Below, piece by piece: positions 33,561-45,870 of a DNA stretch of 64,000 nucleotides. The notes under the pieces are model-generated. The model was not told where the DNA came from and made no database searches. It worked only from the letters and a program-made list of their open reading frames with translations. The first letter of the stretch is position 1. Each line of letters starts with the position of its first letter. This stretch comes from Shinisaurus crocodilurus (taxonomy: Eukaryota > Chordata > Lepidosauria > Squamata > Shinisauridae): NCBI GenBank assembly GCA_021292165.1, contig CM037879.1, positions 37,788,339 to 37,852,338 on the forward strand, read 5' to 3'. A program made the position numbers and the translations under genes.

Positions 33561-34887
33561 AAAAACACCCCTCAGGCACTTATTCTTAGTTACAAAAGAA
33601 ACCAGCCAGGCACTTCAAACCCCTTCAGAGGGGTTGGATGGGGCAGAGGCGCCTCTCTGCCAAAGGCAGTGGTGTGGGGGACTGCATCTGCCCCAGTGGC
33701 CCCAGCTATTGCATTGCCTGCAGTGTTCCCACCGATAGTAGGCCCCAAAAAGGGGCTTTGTAGGGCAGAGGCTGGGTCCAAGGCTGCCTTGTAGGCCCCA
33801 GGATTTGCCTCCCCTCTGCCAACCTGGAGTTGGCACAACTAATTCCCACGCTTCATTGAAACAAATGGGGGGAGGAAATAGCACCCCCACCCCAAGAACC
33901 ATGCAGAACAAGGAAAGTAAGACCTCCTCCCACACTTATTGCCCTTCTTGACACCAGCCTGCCGTGCTTTGGAAGTGGTGGACAGTCTCCCTCTTTGCCC
34001 CCACCCCACCCCTCTTAGGATTGCTTTGTAAGTTGTGCAAGAAACACAGGGCTGGAAATCCCAGCTTCGGAACATAGGAAGCTGCCTTACTCCGAATCAG
34101 ACATTGGTCCATCTATCCCTGCAGCTAGCTGTGGGTGGAGTGGGCGAACTCATTCTGCCACCTTCCCAATCCTGCCGCCTAAGCATTGGGGTTCACCTTG
34201 CCTTATGGTAGGGCCAGCCCTGAACTAAGCAAAATCCAGCCATCGTTAATTACTTTTTAGCTCCATTGGGAGAGAGTGAAGCATGTCTCAGATCTTGGTT
34301 GTATCCTACTCAATGTGTACAATTTTAGGGATAAAATCATAATCATAGATTGCAGGACAGTCTATGTATGTATGAACTGGGGGTGTAAATTTGGTGATAT
34401 CTCTGGTCTGCTACCACTCAATAAGCGGCACTGTGCTACTGTAGATTGATTCATTTTCTGATGAAAAAACATAAAGGAAATTGAGACTCCCCTGATCATA
34501 CATACATTCTAAATCGTTCAAGCATCTGTACATGCACACAACTAATTGAATATGCTATTTGAGTATGTGATAGGTATTCTGTTCTACTGATTTTACTGCC
34601 TTAAAAACGTATGCACATTATCGTAGTGGTTCAATATTCATCAGAGAACGTGCCAGGCTTAAAGAACTGTTTTCCTTCTGGGCTTGTAAAGCTATAGCTT
34701 GCCTTTATATTGAAGAGCTTTTAAATTTAATGTTATAGTGTGGGAAGTCCAGGATCAAGCAGGATTTTTTTTTTAAAAAAAAAATACCTGTCTGCTGATC
34801 GTGCATCTTTTGACAGATCCCAGTTTAACATTGGCAGTCATCACCAAAAAAGCAGTGATAAGCTACTGCCATTCTCAACTGGCATTG
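33561..34887. other. Mostly unassigned intron
   Basis: Short tRNA-SINE 3' end in reverse at about 34070-34120 (GAACATAGGAAGCTGCCTTA) and a hAT-like end near 34190-34225 (TATGGTAGGGCCAGCCCTG). The rest is unrecognised. Confidence 0.45.
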
Positions 34888-35208
34888 GAGAGAGTGATCC
34901 TATGGCCCCTAGACAGTATCTAGTGGGCCATAGGATACTTCAGATTCCCAGATCCAAGGTCAGAGACAGAGCTGCGACCTCGGAGCTGGGAATCTACAGC
35001 AGCCGGTGCAGAAAGAACGGTGCCGGCTACCTCTCTGAGGTTGAGAACTTGACCTTGGAGAGGGGGTAAAACAGCTATCTAGCAGAAATGTAGAGCGGGA
35101 GGAGCGGGCAGGTGACAATCGCCTCCGCCACTCCTCCCGCTCTGCATAGGATGCCCGTAATCCTCTGAATTCGGAGACTTGCAGGCATCCCGATTGGATG
35201 GCACCCTT
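34888..35208. mobile_element. GCAATCCTATG-type hairpin MITE (family X)
   Basis: Terminal hairpin GATCCTATGGCCCCTAGACA / TAGTGGGCCATAGGATAC; body GACCTCGGAGCTGGGAATC; right end CGATTGGATGGCACCC. Confidence 0.65.
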
Positions 35209-35360
35209 AATTATTAATATTATTTTCTTTCTGCTCTCTTGGCATCTGGAGATGTTTCAGTTTATTCTATAAAACCAAAATATCTGTTCATTGGTGGCAT
35301 ATTGTACAACAGAGCATCTCTGCACATAGAGGGGGCACAAAGGGTTGTACCTACTGTTAG

Positions 35361-35464
35361 TCCTACCTAGAGTAGACCTATTGAAATGAATGGGAATTAA
35401 GTTAGTAACTAACTTAAATCCCATTCATTTAAATTGGTCTACTCAAAGTAGGGCTAACATTGGA
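35361..35464. repeat. Palindromic MITE remnant around a TTAGTAACTAA centre
   Basis: Arms GTAGACCTATTGAAATGAAT and ATTTAAATTGGTCTACTC are inverted, separated by AGTTAGTAACTAACTT. Confidence 0.6.
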
Positions 35465-35577
35465 CACAACGCATAGGATTCCAAAATCAGAGTCCAATTA
35501 GTGCAGTATTTTAGTTTGTTTGTTTGTTTATTTAAACTACTTATATACTGTTTGATATCGTAAGATCTCTAAGGGGC

Positions 35578-35840
35578 TGTCACAGCCCTCCCCTCAAAAG
35601 GCCCATAAGCTTGTCCTCCTTTTCGGAGCTATGGGTGTGCTTACGTAAGGTTGGGGTTTTCTCTCTCTAACCCTTAACCTTACACCTCTCACACTGACCT
35701 TGGGATTTCTATTATCCCTCCCTTATACTTCTTTGACCAAATATAAAGCACAGCTTCCCACACAGATTGCTTCAATATACAAAGGAAAGTTTATTTTAAA
35801 ATACAACAGTTTCCCGAAGTAAACTTTCCTGCATAAGTTT
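35578..35840 (-). mobile_element. Possible LTR (part), split by the RTE-like LINE
   Basis: Begins TGTCACAGCCCTCCC. Read on the minus strand it has an AATAAA signal near 35785-35790. The other part could be 38217 to about 38480, which contains inverted CCAAT and octamer-like ATTTGCAT motifs as in the LTR at 58056. No target duplication could be settled. Confidence 0.35.
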
Positions 35841-38216
35841 CAGTCAATCATCATCAGGCGATCACTCGTGACCGAGTAAGATTGTCTTCCGGGATAAAAG
35901 GAGGAAATTCTAAAGAAGATTGTGTAGACTCTAGCGATGGGTCCGTAAGTGACTGTGGAGGCCAATTCTAGATCCACACAGCTTCCCACAGTGAGGACAC
36001 AGGTTACCAGATAGAAGATGGTCCTGTTAAGGATTCATTTGACGTGCTTTTCGCTTAGCACGTTTCTCCCTTTCACCTTGCACTCGGGCTTCTTCAAAGT
36101 CCATGGAACCTTTGTGAAAGGCCAACCTCCATTTAGATCGTTCATGGGCCAGAGCTTCCCAGTTTTCGATGTTTATATTGCATTTTTTTAGATTAGCCTT
36201 ATGAACATCTTTAAACCTCTTATATTGACCACCGATATTCCGCTTTCCATTCTTGAGTTGGGAGTAAAGTAACTGCTTTGGGAGACGGCAGTCAGGCATT
36301 CGAACAACATGACCGGTCCACTGAAGTTGGCGTTGAAGGATCATTTTTTCAATGCTAGTAGTCTTTGCTTCTTCCAGTACACTGACATTTGTTCGTCTAT
36401 CTTCCCAAGTAATTCGCAGGATTTTCCGGAGGCAACGTTGATGAAACCTTTCAAGGAGGTGGAAGTGACGTTTATAGATAGTCCATGTTTCGCAGGCATA
36501 CAATAAAGTTGGTAATACAATGGCTTCATAAACCAGTGTTTTGGTCTCCTTACAGATATCCCGATCCTCGAACACTCTATGTTTCATTCGAGAAAATGCG
36601 GCACTTGCGGAGCTCAAACGATGCTGGATTTCACTGTCGATGTTAGCTGTAACAGAAAGATAGCTGCCAAGATAGAGAAAATGATCGACATTTTCCAGTA
36701 TTGTCCCGCCAAGCTGGATAGATGGCATCACCAAAGGGTTAGCTTGCACTTGCTGATGAAGCACTTTGGTCTTTTTGATGTTAAGTGAGAGACCAAGTTT
36801 TTCATATGCTTCTGCAAAAGCATTTAGGATAGTTTGGAGATCATCCTCTGAATGTGCGGAGACCACATTATCATCAGCATACTGAAGTTCCACAACGGAG
36901 GTTGTAATTACCTTACTTTTTGCTTTCAGCCTGCTGAGATTAAAAAGCTTTCCATCTGTTCGATATATAATTCCCACACCAGTGGGAAGTTTCCCCTTGA
37001 CAAGATGTAAAACCATGGCGATGAAAATGGCAAATAATGTTGGGGCGATAACACATCCCTGTTTAACACCTGATCCCACTTTAAATGGAGCACCATGAGA
37101 GCCGTTGTTGTCCAAAACCGTTGCCGTCATGTTGTCATGGAGAAGTCGCAAGATATTCACAAATTTATTGGGGCATCCAATTTTCATAAGGATAGTCCAG
37201 AGAGCTGTACGGTCTACAGTATCAAAGGCCTTAGCCAAATCGATAAATGCCATATAAAGGGGTTGATTTTGCTCCCGGCATTTTTCTTGGAGCTGACGTG
37301 CAGTAAAAATCATGTCTACTGTCCCTCTAGAGGGGCGGAAACCATATTGAGTTTCAGGGAGGATCTCTTCTGAAATAGATAGAAGACGGTTTGCGAGAAT
37401 CCTAGCAAATATTTTACCTGCGGTTGCTAAGAGAGAAATGCCCCGATAGTTTCCACAGTCTGTTCTATCACCCTTCTTAAAGAGGGTGATAATTATGGCA
37501 TCCCTGAAGTCTTCTGGGATCTCTTCTCTTATCCAGATTTTTTCAATGAGTTTATGAAGATGTTGTACAAGTTCGGGGCCCCCTTCTTTAAAGATTTCAG
37601 CAGGAATCCCATCTGGTCCACTAGCTTTGTTATTCTTCATTTGATTAATGGCTTTTATAACTTCATCCAAAGTGGGGAGTATTGCAAGTTCCTCTTTAAT
37701 TTGTTTTTGTGGGATTTGCGAAAAAATCTCATTATCCACCTTAGATTTACGATTTAAAAGGTCATAATAATGCTCTTTCCAACGCAGTGCAATAGACTCT
37801 TTGTCTTTTAAGAGTTTGGTGCCATCTTTTGATTGTAAAGGGTTTGTACCATAGGTTTTTGGTCCATAAATGGCCCTTGTGGCCTTAAAAAAGCCCCGTG
37901 CATCATGAGATTCTGCAAGTTGTTGAATTTCCTCAGCTTTCTTTTTCCACCAAGCGTTCTTAAGTTCTCTTGTTCTTCTTTGGACCTCAGCCTTTGCGCT
38001 AGCGTAGGTTTTTTTCTTGGCAGCGCAGTTAATATCATTTTGCCATATTTGGAAGGCTTTCCTTTTTTGGTCAATTATATATTTAATCTCATTATCATTT
38101 TCATCAAACCAATCCTGATGTTTCTTAGTTTCATATCCAATAGTTTGTTCACAAGCTGCAGTAATGGAGGTTTTCAGCTTAGACCAATGGTCCTCAATGT
38201 TGTCAGGAGGTTCCAT
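35841..38216 (-). mobile_element. RTE-like non-LTR LINE, 5'-truncated
   Basis: Minus-strand LINE whose 3' end (CGATCACTCGTGACCGAGTA... with ATGATGATT tail) is also present in plus orientation at 44767-44995. It contains the long polymerase frame at 36027-38216; the endonuclease part is missing. Clade RTE is inferred from the short 3' UTR and ATGATG-type tail; L2 or another clade is possible. Confidence 0.85.
36027..38216 (-). CDS. LINE reverse transcriptase, 729-codon open frame
   Basis: Encodes the polymerase half of a retrotransposon ORF2. It has an N-terminal linker (KKHQDWFDENDNEIKYII), then RT motifs in order: NKASGPDGIPAEIFKEGG, FKKGDRTDCGNYRGISLLAT, YGFRPSRGTVDMIF, MAFIDLAKAFDTVDR (first catalytic Asp), GVKQGCVIAPTLFAIFI, and LQYADDNVVSAHSEDD (YADD catalytic pair). 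The thumb and C-terminus follow (LLYACETWTIYKRHFHLLER, LQWTGHVVRMPD). No stop in 729 codons, unusual among the decayed repeats around it. No apurinic endonuclease is present, so this copy could not complete its own target cleavage. The methionine at 38216 is merely the first after truncation. Not a host gene. Confidence 0.9.
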   Translation of the reverse strand: MEPPDNIEDHWSKLKTSITAACEQTIGYETKKHQDWFDENDNEIKYIIDQKRKAFQIWQNDINCAAKKKTYASAKAEVQRRTRELKNAWWKKKAEEIQQLAESHDARGFFKATRAIYGPKTYGTNPLQSKDGTKLLKDKESIALRWKEHYYDLLNRKSKVDNEIFSQIPQKQIKEELAILPTLDEVIKAINQMKNNKASGPDGIPAEIFKEGGPELVQHLHKLIEKIWIREEIPEDFRDAIIITLFKKGDRTDCGNYRGISLLATAGKIFARILANRLLSISEEILPETQYGFRPSRGTVDMIFTARQLQEKCREQNQPLYMAFIDLAKAFDTVDRTALWTILMKIGCPNKFVNILRLLHDNMTATVLDNNGSHGAPFKVGSGVKQGCVIAPTLFAIFIAMVLHLVKGKLPTGVGIIYRTDGKLFNLSRLKAKSKVITTSVVELQYADDNVVSAHSEDDLQTILNAFAEAYEKLGLSLNIKKTKVLHQQVQANPLVMPSIQLGGTILENVDHFLYLGSYLSVTANIDSEIQHRLSSASAAFSRMKHRVFEDRDICKETKTLVYEAIVLPTLLYACETWTIYKRHFHLLERFHQRCLRKILRITWEDRRTNVSVLEEAKTTSIEKMILQRQLQWTGHVVRMPDCRLPKQLLYSQLKNGKRNIGGQYKRFKDVHKANLKKCNINIENWEALAHERSKWRLAFHKGSMDFEEARVQGEREKRAKRKARQMNP

Positions 38217-39164
38217 AGGTAGTAAATATTGATTTACTATCCTATTCTATTTCCAATAGGTCCTCACCAACTGTTCCCAAAATATTAATCCCTGCATTTA
38301 CTAGCTAATCTCCTAACAATCCCAATCCAATCTCTCAACTCGTTCTCCACTCCCTCTTCACTCAACTCCTCTCTCTCTCTCTCTCTCTCTTTCTTCCTCA
38401 CTCTCTCAGCCAATCATCTCACATATGCAAATACACGATTCTTCCTGCCCATCATTTCTCACTCACCCTGAATTTACCTAACACAGAACACTGTCACTGA
38501 GATGCAACAGGAATACATACCGGTACTTATAACCATAGACTCAATACAAGAACACATTATTGTACTTACCATATATACACTTTAATTTACCCCCAATAAC
38601 ATAACATTACAGGGACTTACATTAAAAACACACACACATAAATTACAGTATAAAAGACAATGCAAATAATAAATACATTAAAAACATTACAAAAACAGTA
38701 AAATAGAACAGTACGATTATAAGTCAGGGGGAGCCTGAGTAAGCAGGTGCATCTTCAAGAGGCGTCTAAAGTTTCCCAGTTTCTGCCTCTTGGATCACAT
38801 GTGGGAGAGTGTTTCAGGGGGTGGGTGCCACTGTCCAGAAGGCCCACTTCATGACAACACACTGTTGGTCGTGGGACGATTAATAAGGCCCCCTTGGAGG
38901 AGCTCAACGGTCATTTTGGTGTATATAGGGGAAGACGGTTGGCTAGGTAGCCCAGTTTTCTAGTAAGGAGATCAGATCACTTAGGAGGCAGATGGCTAGA
39001 TTCCATTATCCCAAAGCAACAACAGGGAGGCACTCCAGTCACGAAAAGAGAAACAAGCGTTGAAGTCACAACAGTGCCTGTTTATTGTGTGCTTTGCCCG
39101 CCCGACGTTTGGCCTGCAAACTAACAAAATATACACGTTTTAAAACACTCCTACATAAAAGCCA
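38217..39164. other. Possible LTR remainder, then LINE-like 3' region
   Basis: 38217-38480 may be the other part of the split LTR candidate, with a (TC)n tract at 38370-38391. From about 38590 to 39000 phrases such as TCAAGAGGCGTC and GGGGAGACGG-like text resemble degenerate reverse CR1/L2 3' UTR. No coding signal. Confidence 0.35.
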
Positions 39165-39402
39165 TTTATTTATTTATTATTATATTTATACCCCGCCTTT
39201 TTTCCCTGTAAGGAACCCAAGGCGGCTTACATAATTCTCCTCCTTCTCTCCATTTTATCCTCACAACAACCCTGTGAGGTAGGTTGGGCTGAGAGTCAGT
39301 GACTGGCCCAAAGTCACCCACTGAGTTTCATGGCTGAGCGGGGACTAGAACCCGGATCTCCCGAGTCCCAGTCCAACACTCTCACCACTACGCCACACTG
39401 TC
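39165..39402 (-). mobile_element. ACA/Sauria-type SINE
   Basis: (TTTA)n, TATACCCCGCCTTTTTTCCC, GGCGGCTTACATAATTC, and head CTACGCCACACTG. Full length, 350 bp upstream of the second KCNH1 exon. Confidence 0.92.
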
Positions 39403-39705
39403 GTACATGGACTGAATACATGAATGAATACATTCACATCTACATATATGTATTTTGCTATGTTGCAGGCAGCCCCTGAAGAAGGAGACTTAATAACAAC
39501 AAGACACAATAAACAGGCAGTCTTGTGACTTGGTCACTTGTTTCTTGTTCTATCCCAACCACATGTTGTCCAAAAATGCAAAGAAGCAGGAAGAGGAATT
39601 TAGCCCATAGCAATCGACTCTCCAAAAGAAAGCCAAAATACGTAAAAAAATAAATTTTTTCAAGAACAAATGCATATCATAATAAAGATGCATAGAGGAA
39701 TGTAA

Positions 39706-40429
<724 letters not shown>

Positions 40430-41179
40430 GTCTATTGGATATGACATCCTTTATCCTGGAGAGGAATTCCAAAAGACTCAGTGTGATGCTGAAATACAGA
40501 GGAGTGCTAGTTGCAGAAGTTTCACATTGGTGAAACCACATGGAAGACACACCACGAACAGGCAATATTTAGAAATGGGTGTTCTCTCTTTATGTACAGC
40601 GCGTATCTTATATCAGATACAAGATAAAATGTCTGCTTGCCATATCTGGCCAGAGCTCCCTTCGAGTCCAGTATTCTGTTTCAAATAGCAGCATCTGGTC
40701 AGCAAAGGTCAATGGAAATTTCATTTAGCTTCCGTGACTAAAGCCATTGACACACTTCTCCTCCATCAACTGAACCGGTCCTTTTTCCCTAGCTATCTTA
40801 TGTTAGTGACCATTTATTTCTTTATTTGATTTATACCGTTTTTTGTGTTTTTGTGTGTTTTTTAAACCAAAAATGGCACTCAAGGTGGCTTACAAAAGCT
40901 AATTTAAAATAGATAAGAACAATAAAAGACGTGAAAAATACAATAAAAACAAAGCAATTACAGAACAAAAACAGCACCCAACCCACAGACCCACTTACAG
41001 GCCAAAGGCCTTCTTGAATAAAGCAGTCTTTACCTGCCTTTGGAAGGATAGCAGAGAGGGAGAGAACCTACCCTCCCTCGGGAGGGAGTTCCACAGCCTG
41101 GGAGCAGCCACCAAAAAGGCCCTCTCTTGCATCGCCACTGAATGTGCCTCTGATGGTAGAAAGAAGGGTCTCTCTAGAG

Positions 41180-41286
41180 CAGTGTTCTCCAACCTTGTGT
41201 CCCCAGATGGTTTTGCTACACTAGGCTGGGGCATGCTGGGAGTTGTAGGCCAAAAACACCTGGGGACCCAAGGTTGGAGAACACTG
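41180..41286. mobile_element. hAT MITE, CAGTGTTCTCCAACC termini, shortened
   Basis: 107 bp with part of the left inner arm missing; flanks CTCTAGAG (41172-41179) and CTCTAGAA (41287-41294), 7/8. Confidence 0.92.
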
Positions 41287-41288
41287 CT

Positions 41289-43629
41289 CTAGAAAATCTG
41301 AAGGACCAGGCAGGCTTGTGTGGGAGAAGGTGGTACCAAGCCATATAGGGCTTTATAGGTCATAACCAGCACTTTGAATTCTGCCTGGAAACAGACCGGT
41401 AGCCAGTGAGTCGTGTGCTCCCTGTAACTGGCCCCAGTCATCAGTCTGGCCACAGCATTCTGGGCCAGCTGAAGTTTCTGAACAGTTTTTGAAGGCAGCC
41501 CCACATAGAGCACATTACAGTAGTCCAAAAGGGATGTAACTAAGACATGCGTGACCCTGGCCAGATCAGACATTTCTAGGAACAGGCGCAGTTGACACAT
41601 TAGCCTTAAGCTGTGCAAACACACTCCTGGCCACCACCAAGACCTGGGCATCTAGGTTCAGGGCTGAGTCCAAAAGTGCACCCAAACTGCAAGCCTGAGT
41701 CTTCAGGGGGAGTGTAACCCCATCCAGATAAGGCTGAATTCCTGTTCCCTGATCTGCCTTTTGACTGACCAGGAGCACCTCTGTCTTGTTTGGATTAAGC
41801 TTCAATTTGTTTTCCCTCATCCAATCCATTACTAACATCAGGCACTGAGTTAGAACCAGAACAGCTTCCCAGAATTTAGATGGAAAGGAGAGATAAGAGT
41901 TGGGTGCCATCAGCATACTGGTGGCACCGAACCCCAATACGCCAGACAATCTCTCCCAGCAGTTTCATGTATATGTTAAATAGCAAGGGGGGATAAGATG
42001 GAACCCTGAGGGACACCACAGGCCAACAGCCACAACGTTGAGCAGGAATCCCCCAGTACCACCTTCTGAGAAGGACCAGAGCCACCATATAACAATGCCT
42101 CCCAGTCCCATCTCAGACTGGTTGATGGTATCAAAAGCCCCTAAAAGGTACAGTAGAACTAACAGGGACACACTCCCCCTGTCCAGTTCCTGATGTAAAT
42201 CATCCACCAAGATGACCACATCAGTCTTTGTCCCATAACCAGACCTGAAGCCAGATTGAAATGGATCCAGATAATCCATCTCATCCAGAAATCCCTGGAG
42301 CTGAGAAGCCACCGCATGCTCCAGCACCTTGCCCAAGAATGGAATACTGGAGACCGGCCAGAAATTATCCAACCCAGTGGGGTTCAAGGAGGTGTTTTTT
42401 AAACAAAGGTCTTACCACCCACTTCTTTAGACAAGACGGAATCACACCTTGCTGTAAAGAGGCATCCACCACTGTGCTTACCCACTCAGACGGGCAAGAT
42501 TCCAGCACACAAGTGGTAGGCCTCACCTCTCCAAGGATCCAGTCCACATCCTTGGGCTGTACAAATTGAAAAGTATCCATTATAACTGGACAAGCAGGAG
42601 CCATAGTTACATCCACCAGACCTGTATCAACTATAGCATCCAAGTCAGAATGGATATGATTGATTTTACCTGCAAAGTGTCATGTAAATTGGTCACAGCG
42701 GGCTATTGAGTGGTCCACCTCTTCTTTTTGTGGGCCAGAGCATAGCAGCTCCACTGGGCAACTCTGAGCAGATGCAATGGTGGTGGAGAAGTATGATTTC
42801 ATCATTGCCCACACTGCCATGGAGTAGGCTTTCAAATAAGCTCTAACCCAATCAGATAAGTTCTGAGGTTTCTGCCAACATCACTCTAGTTGACATGCCA
42901 CTTGTTTCATTGCCTGCAGCACCCTGGAAAACCAGGACACTCATTTGGCTCCACTCCATGGGAGAGGATGCTCCCATGACAGGATCTATCATGTCAACTG
43001 CCCGAGCCATTTCTCAGTTCCAGAGATCAACCAGGACTTTGACAAAATCACTGCTGAGGTGACAGGAAAATCCCCAAGAGATATCAGAAAGCCATCTGGA
43101 TCCATCAGTCTCTTGTGGAGGACCATCTTAATCTCCCCCCTCCCACCCTTGCAGAGGCTCCATGTCCCAGTAAGTCTAAACCCCACCCCCAGAGCACCAT
43201 CATCCCACCCTACACAGAAAACCAGATCCAAAGTGCACCCTGCTGAATGAGTGGGGGCAGATACGAATTGGAACAGACCCATGGAGGCCATGAAGTACTG
43301 AGCCACTCCCGACAAGGCGGTCTCAGCATGTATGTTGAAGTCCTCCAGCACAACAAGCTGTGGAGACTCCAGCACCAACCTCGAGGGCACCTTGGGCAGT
43401 ACATCAACAGAATCACTGTTCTGTCTTGAATGCCCACCTTCAGATACTCACCCTCAAAACGGGAAGACTGTGGGATGGGGCACCTGGACAGGGGGGTCGA
43501 ATTATGATAGACCACTGCGACTCTGCCTCCCTGCCCCCCCCAAGGTCTTGTCTGTTGCAACATGGAGAACCCAGGTAGGCAAACCTGGGAGAGATTTAGT
43601 CCCCCAGTTTCATCCAACCAGGTCTCCAT
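41289..43629 (-). pseudogene. CR1/L2 endonuclease and reverse-transcriptase relics
   Basis: Frame fragments in minus-strand order. Endonuclease side 43629-43210 (METWLDETGGLNLSQVCLPG, GRVAVVYHN). RT fingers and palm 42387-41965 (FLGKVLEHAVASQLQGFLDE, FQSGFRSGYGTKTDVVILVD). Then 41949-41566 (MRENKLKLNPNKTEVLLVS) and C-terminus 41651-41289 (LDYCNVLYVGLPSKTVQKLQ, ARLMTGASYREHTTHWLPV). Many frameshifts; no functional product. Confidence 0.88.
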
Positions 43630-43814
43630 GATACAGGCCAGGTCGGCACATCCAGGATCAAGTACTGGATGGCAGTTTTTATCCCACTCACAAACCTGGC
43701 TTTCAGCAGCAGCACCTTCAACCCAGTGGGGGGCTCTTACCAGGGCTACTCAGGCTATCTGAAATGGGAAACAGCTTGGGAGCAACCAATGCCCTGTGAC
43801 CATCACATCTTGTG

Positions 43815-43978
43815 TTTGTGAATTTCACCCATGTTCTTTGAAGAGGTCCTTCCTTTTATCACATGTTGTCAGGAGCACAACAAGTGTGGAATTCACTACC
43901 CCAAGATGTCATGATGGCTACTAAAAAGAAAAGATCAGATCAACCGATGAAGGATAGGTGTGCCAGTGGCTATTAGTC
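43815..43978 (+). mobile_element. CR1-type LINE 3' fragment
   Basis: GGAATTCACTACCCCAAGATG, then GATGGCTACTA and CAGTGGCTATTAGTCACATG parallel the CR1 3' region at 13360-13460. Confidence 0.6.
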
Positions 43979-44766
43979 ACATGGAAACTAATTATCAAAG
44001 GAAATCTGAGATCCTGAAGATTAGATTCATCCAGAAAATTGTGTCGCTGGTAGCCAGAATGGAGCTACTTGCCAAAAAATATGGCATGCTGCCATACAAA
44101 GATTTGGGAGTGAATCTCATCCAACAAACACTGACTATCCAGGAAGCAGGTCTTATGGTAGAATCTTGGCCTCACATGCCTGATAGGCCTTGGACTGGTC
44201 TGCCTTATCCACGTGCATGGCCATTTCCAGTGTAATACTGCGGTGGGCATTTGATGTTCTTGATTAGGCAAAATAACTTCTTTTCCTCTTTTGTCATATG
44301 TTAGCAACTCATTTTGACCAATGTAGGAGGTGGAAAGCAGAGTGTAGTCTTGTACTCGAAGTAGCCATACGTGTAGAAAGAAAATATGAAAGACATCCTT
44401 TCTCTTTAACAGTGGGATTATTGAACTGTATATACTCACCCGCACCCCTGCATATCTGAAAAGCCACCATATATTAAGTTTTGGCACACTTTAATTTAAA
44501 TATAAATGTATATTAATATGTTGAAAGGCGGATGATTCCTTAATTGGTTGCCAACCCCAATTTTAATGCCATTTTTAATTAATCAGCTTTAATTAATCAG
44601 CTTTAATTGGTTGCCAACCCCATTTTTAATGCCATGTTTTTCCTTGAAACATGTAAACTAATAATAAAGAATACAGTGCATTTGAACATTTGCAGAGTAG
44701 GTTGAACCATAACCCACACATCTGGAATGACAGGAAGGGCTTCTGGGTGTGAGGGTATGTCATCAG
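43979..44766. other. Unassigned intron with one 91-codon frame
   Basis: A plus frame (43960-44235, ending ...RMELLAKKYGMLPYKDLGVN...) has no family I recognise, starts in the CR1 fragment and is probably chance. The 44540-44640 part contains a short tandem repeat of GCTTTAATTGGTTGCCAACC-like text. Confidence 0.35.
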
Positions 44767-44995
44767 TGCTAAGCGAAAAGCATGTCAAATGAATCCTTTA
44801 CAGGATCATCTTCTATCTGGTAACCTGTGTCCTAGTAACCTGTAACTGTGGGAAGCTGTGTGGATCTAGAATTGGCTTCCACAGTCACAGTCACTTACGG
44901 ACCCATCGCTAGAGTCTACACAATCTTCTTTAGAATTTCCTCCTTTTATCCCGGAAGACAATCTTACTCGGTCACGAGTGATCGCCTGATGATGA
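44767..44995 (+). mobile_element. RTE-like LINE 3' end
   Basis: CTAAGCGAAAAGCATGTCAA to CGCCTGATGATGATTA is the same 3' terminus as in the minus-strand LINE at 35841, truncated to about 230 bp. Confidence 0.9.
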
Positions 44996-44997
44996 TT

Positions 44998-45870
44998 AAC
45001 AAGATAAAATACAATACAATTTAAAAGCATTAATTGTTATTATTATTATTTTAAAAATACTATAATTAAATAAGACTATCTCCAAAACAGTCAACTGCAA
45101 TCTCAGAAATGAATTTTGCCCGAATTTTAATTGCTGCAAGGGCAAAAAGAGAAACCTTGTGGGTGATCTTAGAGTCGGTGTAAGACAGGAGATAAAAAAA
45201 TCTTTTCTGAAATGGTATTGGAATGTAAATGGGACAAAATAGGTTCCAGAAATTTGGTTCTTGGTTCAGAATACAAAGAACAATAGAACAAATAATGAGG
45301 CAGATCCTCAATTTCAGAGGCCGCAAATACACAACCGGAGGGCCAAAGGAGTATGAGAGTATCTGCCATCAATCAAAGCTGTAGGCATGGTTTGAAAGCG
45401 AAGGGCTGTAAATGCTTGCCTATGTTTTGGAACCATGAGCTTTACAAGATAAACAGCCCTTTGGTGGTCAAATTGATAAAGCCTATACCATTTTGAAAAT
45501 TTAGAGTTGTTAATAACCTGTCTGTCCAGTTGGGCATCATGATCAAAAATATATTTGCGAAGTTTCTCTTTTGAATTCATGATAGAAAAATTGTCAAGTG
45601 GAGCAGGATACTATTCGAGCAATTTATCATATCTTAAACTCCAGCTTGGGGAATACCCTGACTGAAGAATCTTTTACCCTCTTCCAATAATTGAATAAAG
45701 TAAAATGAATGCGGGATCTAATGGAAGGAAAGTCTACCTCTGCCCAAACCAGAGCTGCAGGAGTACCAGGTGGAAGTCTTAGTAATTTTTTTGAAAAATT
45801 ATTATTAGTATTTACAGAAGAAATTTTCCAGTGCAAGTGCTACCATGTAGATATTCAGTAGAAGTAAAAG
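44998..45870 (-). mobile_element. LINE 3' fragment with degenerate C-terminal frames
   Basis: Minus-strand frames read YRLYQFDHQRAVYLVKLM, then (shifted) EIEDLPHYLFYCSLYSEPRT and a tail rich in Leu/Ile. The C-x-C...H...C pattern (LCICGL / PHYLFYC) is like the knuckle near the end of several non-LTR polymerases. Clade not determined. Confidence 0.65.

Larger units (their letters stand above)
40816..43790 (-). mobile_element. CR1/L2-type LINE, about 3 kb, degenerate
   Basis: The 3' terminus at the left (TTTATACCG... then GGTGGCTTACAAAAGC), 3' UTR with GGGAGTTCCACAGCCTGGGA, then RT and endonuclease relics up to about 43630. Interrupted by the hAT MITE at 41180. The parallel copy at 5315-9370 is collinear with it. 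Confidence 0.88.

Noticed and set aside
36027..38216. A 729-codon frame as a host gene
   Set aside because: The ordered reverse-transcriptase motifs (YGFRPSRG, YADD) and the shared LINE 3' end make it a retrotransposon.
43960..44235. A 91-codon frame as an unknown gene
   Set aside because: It starts inside a CR1 fragment, has no recognised domain, and shows no splice or promoter context; probably chance.
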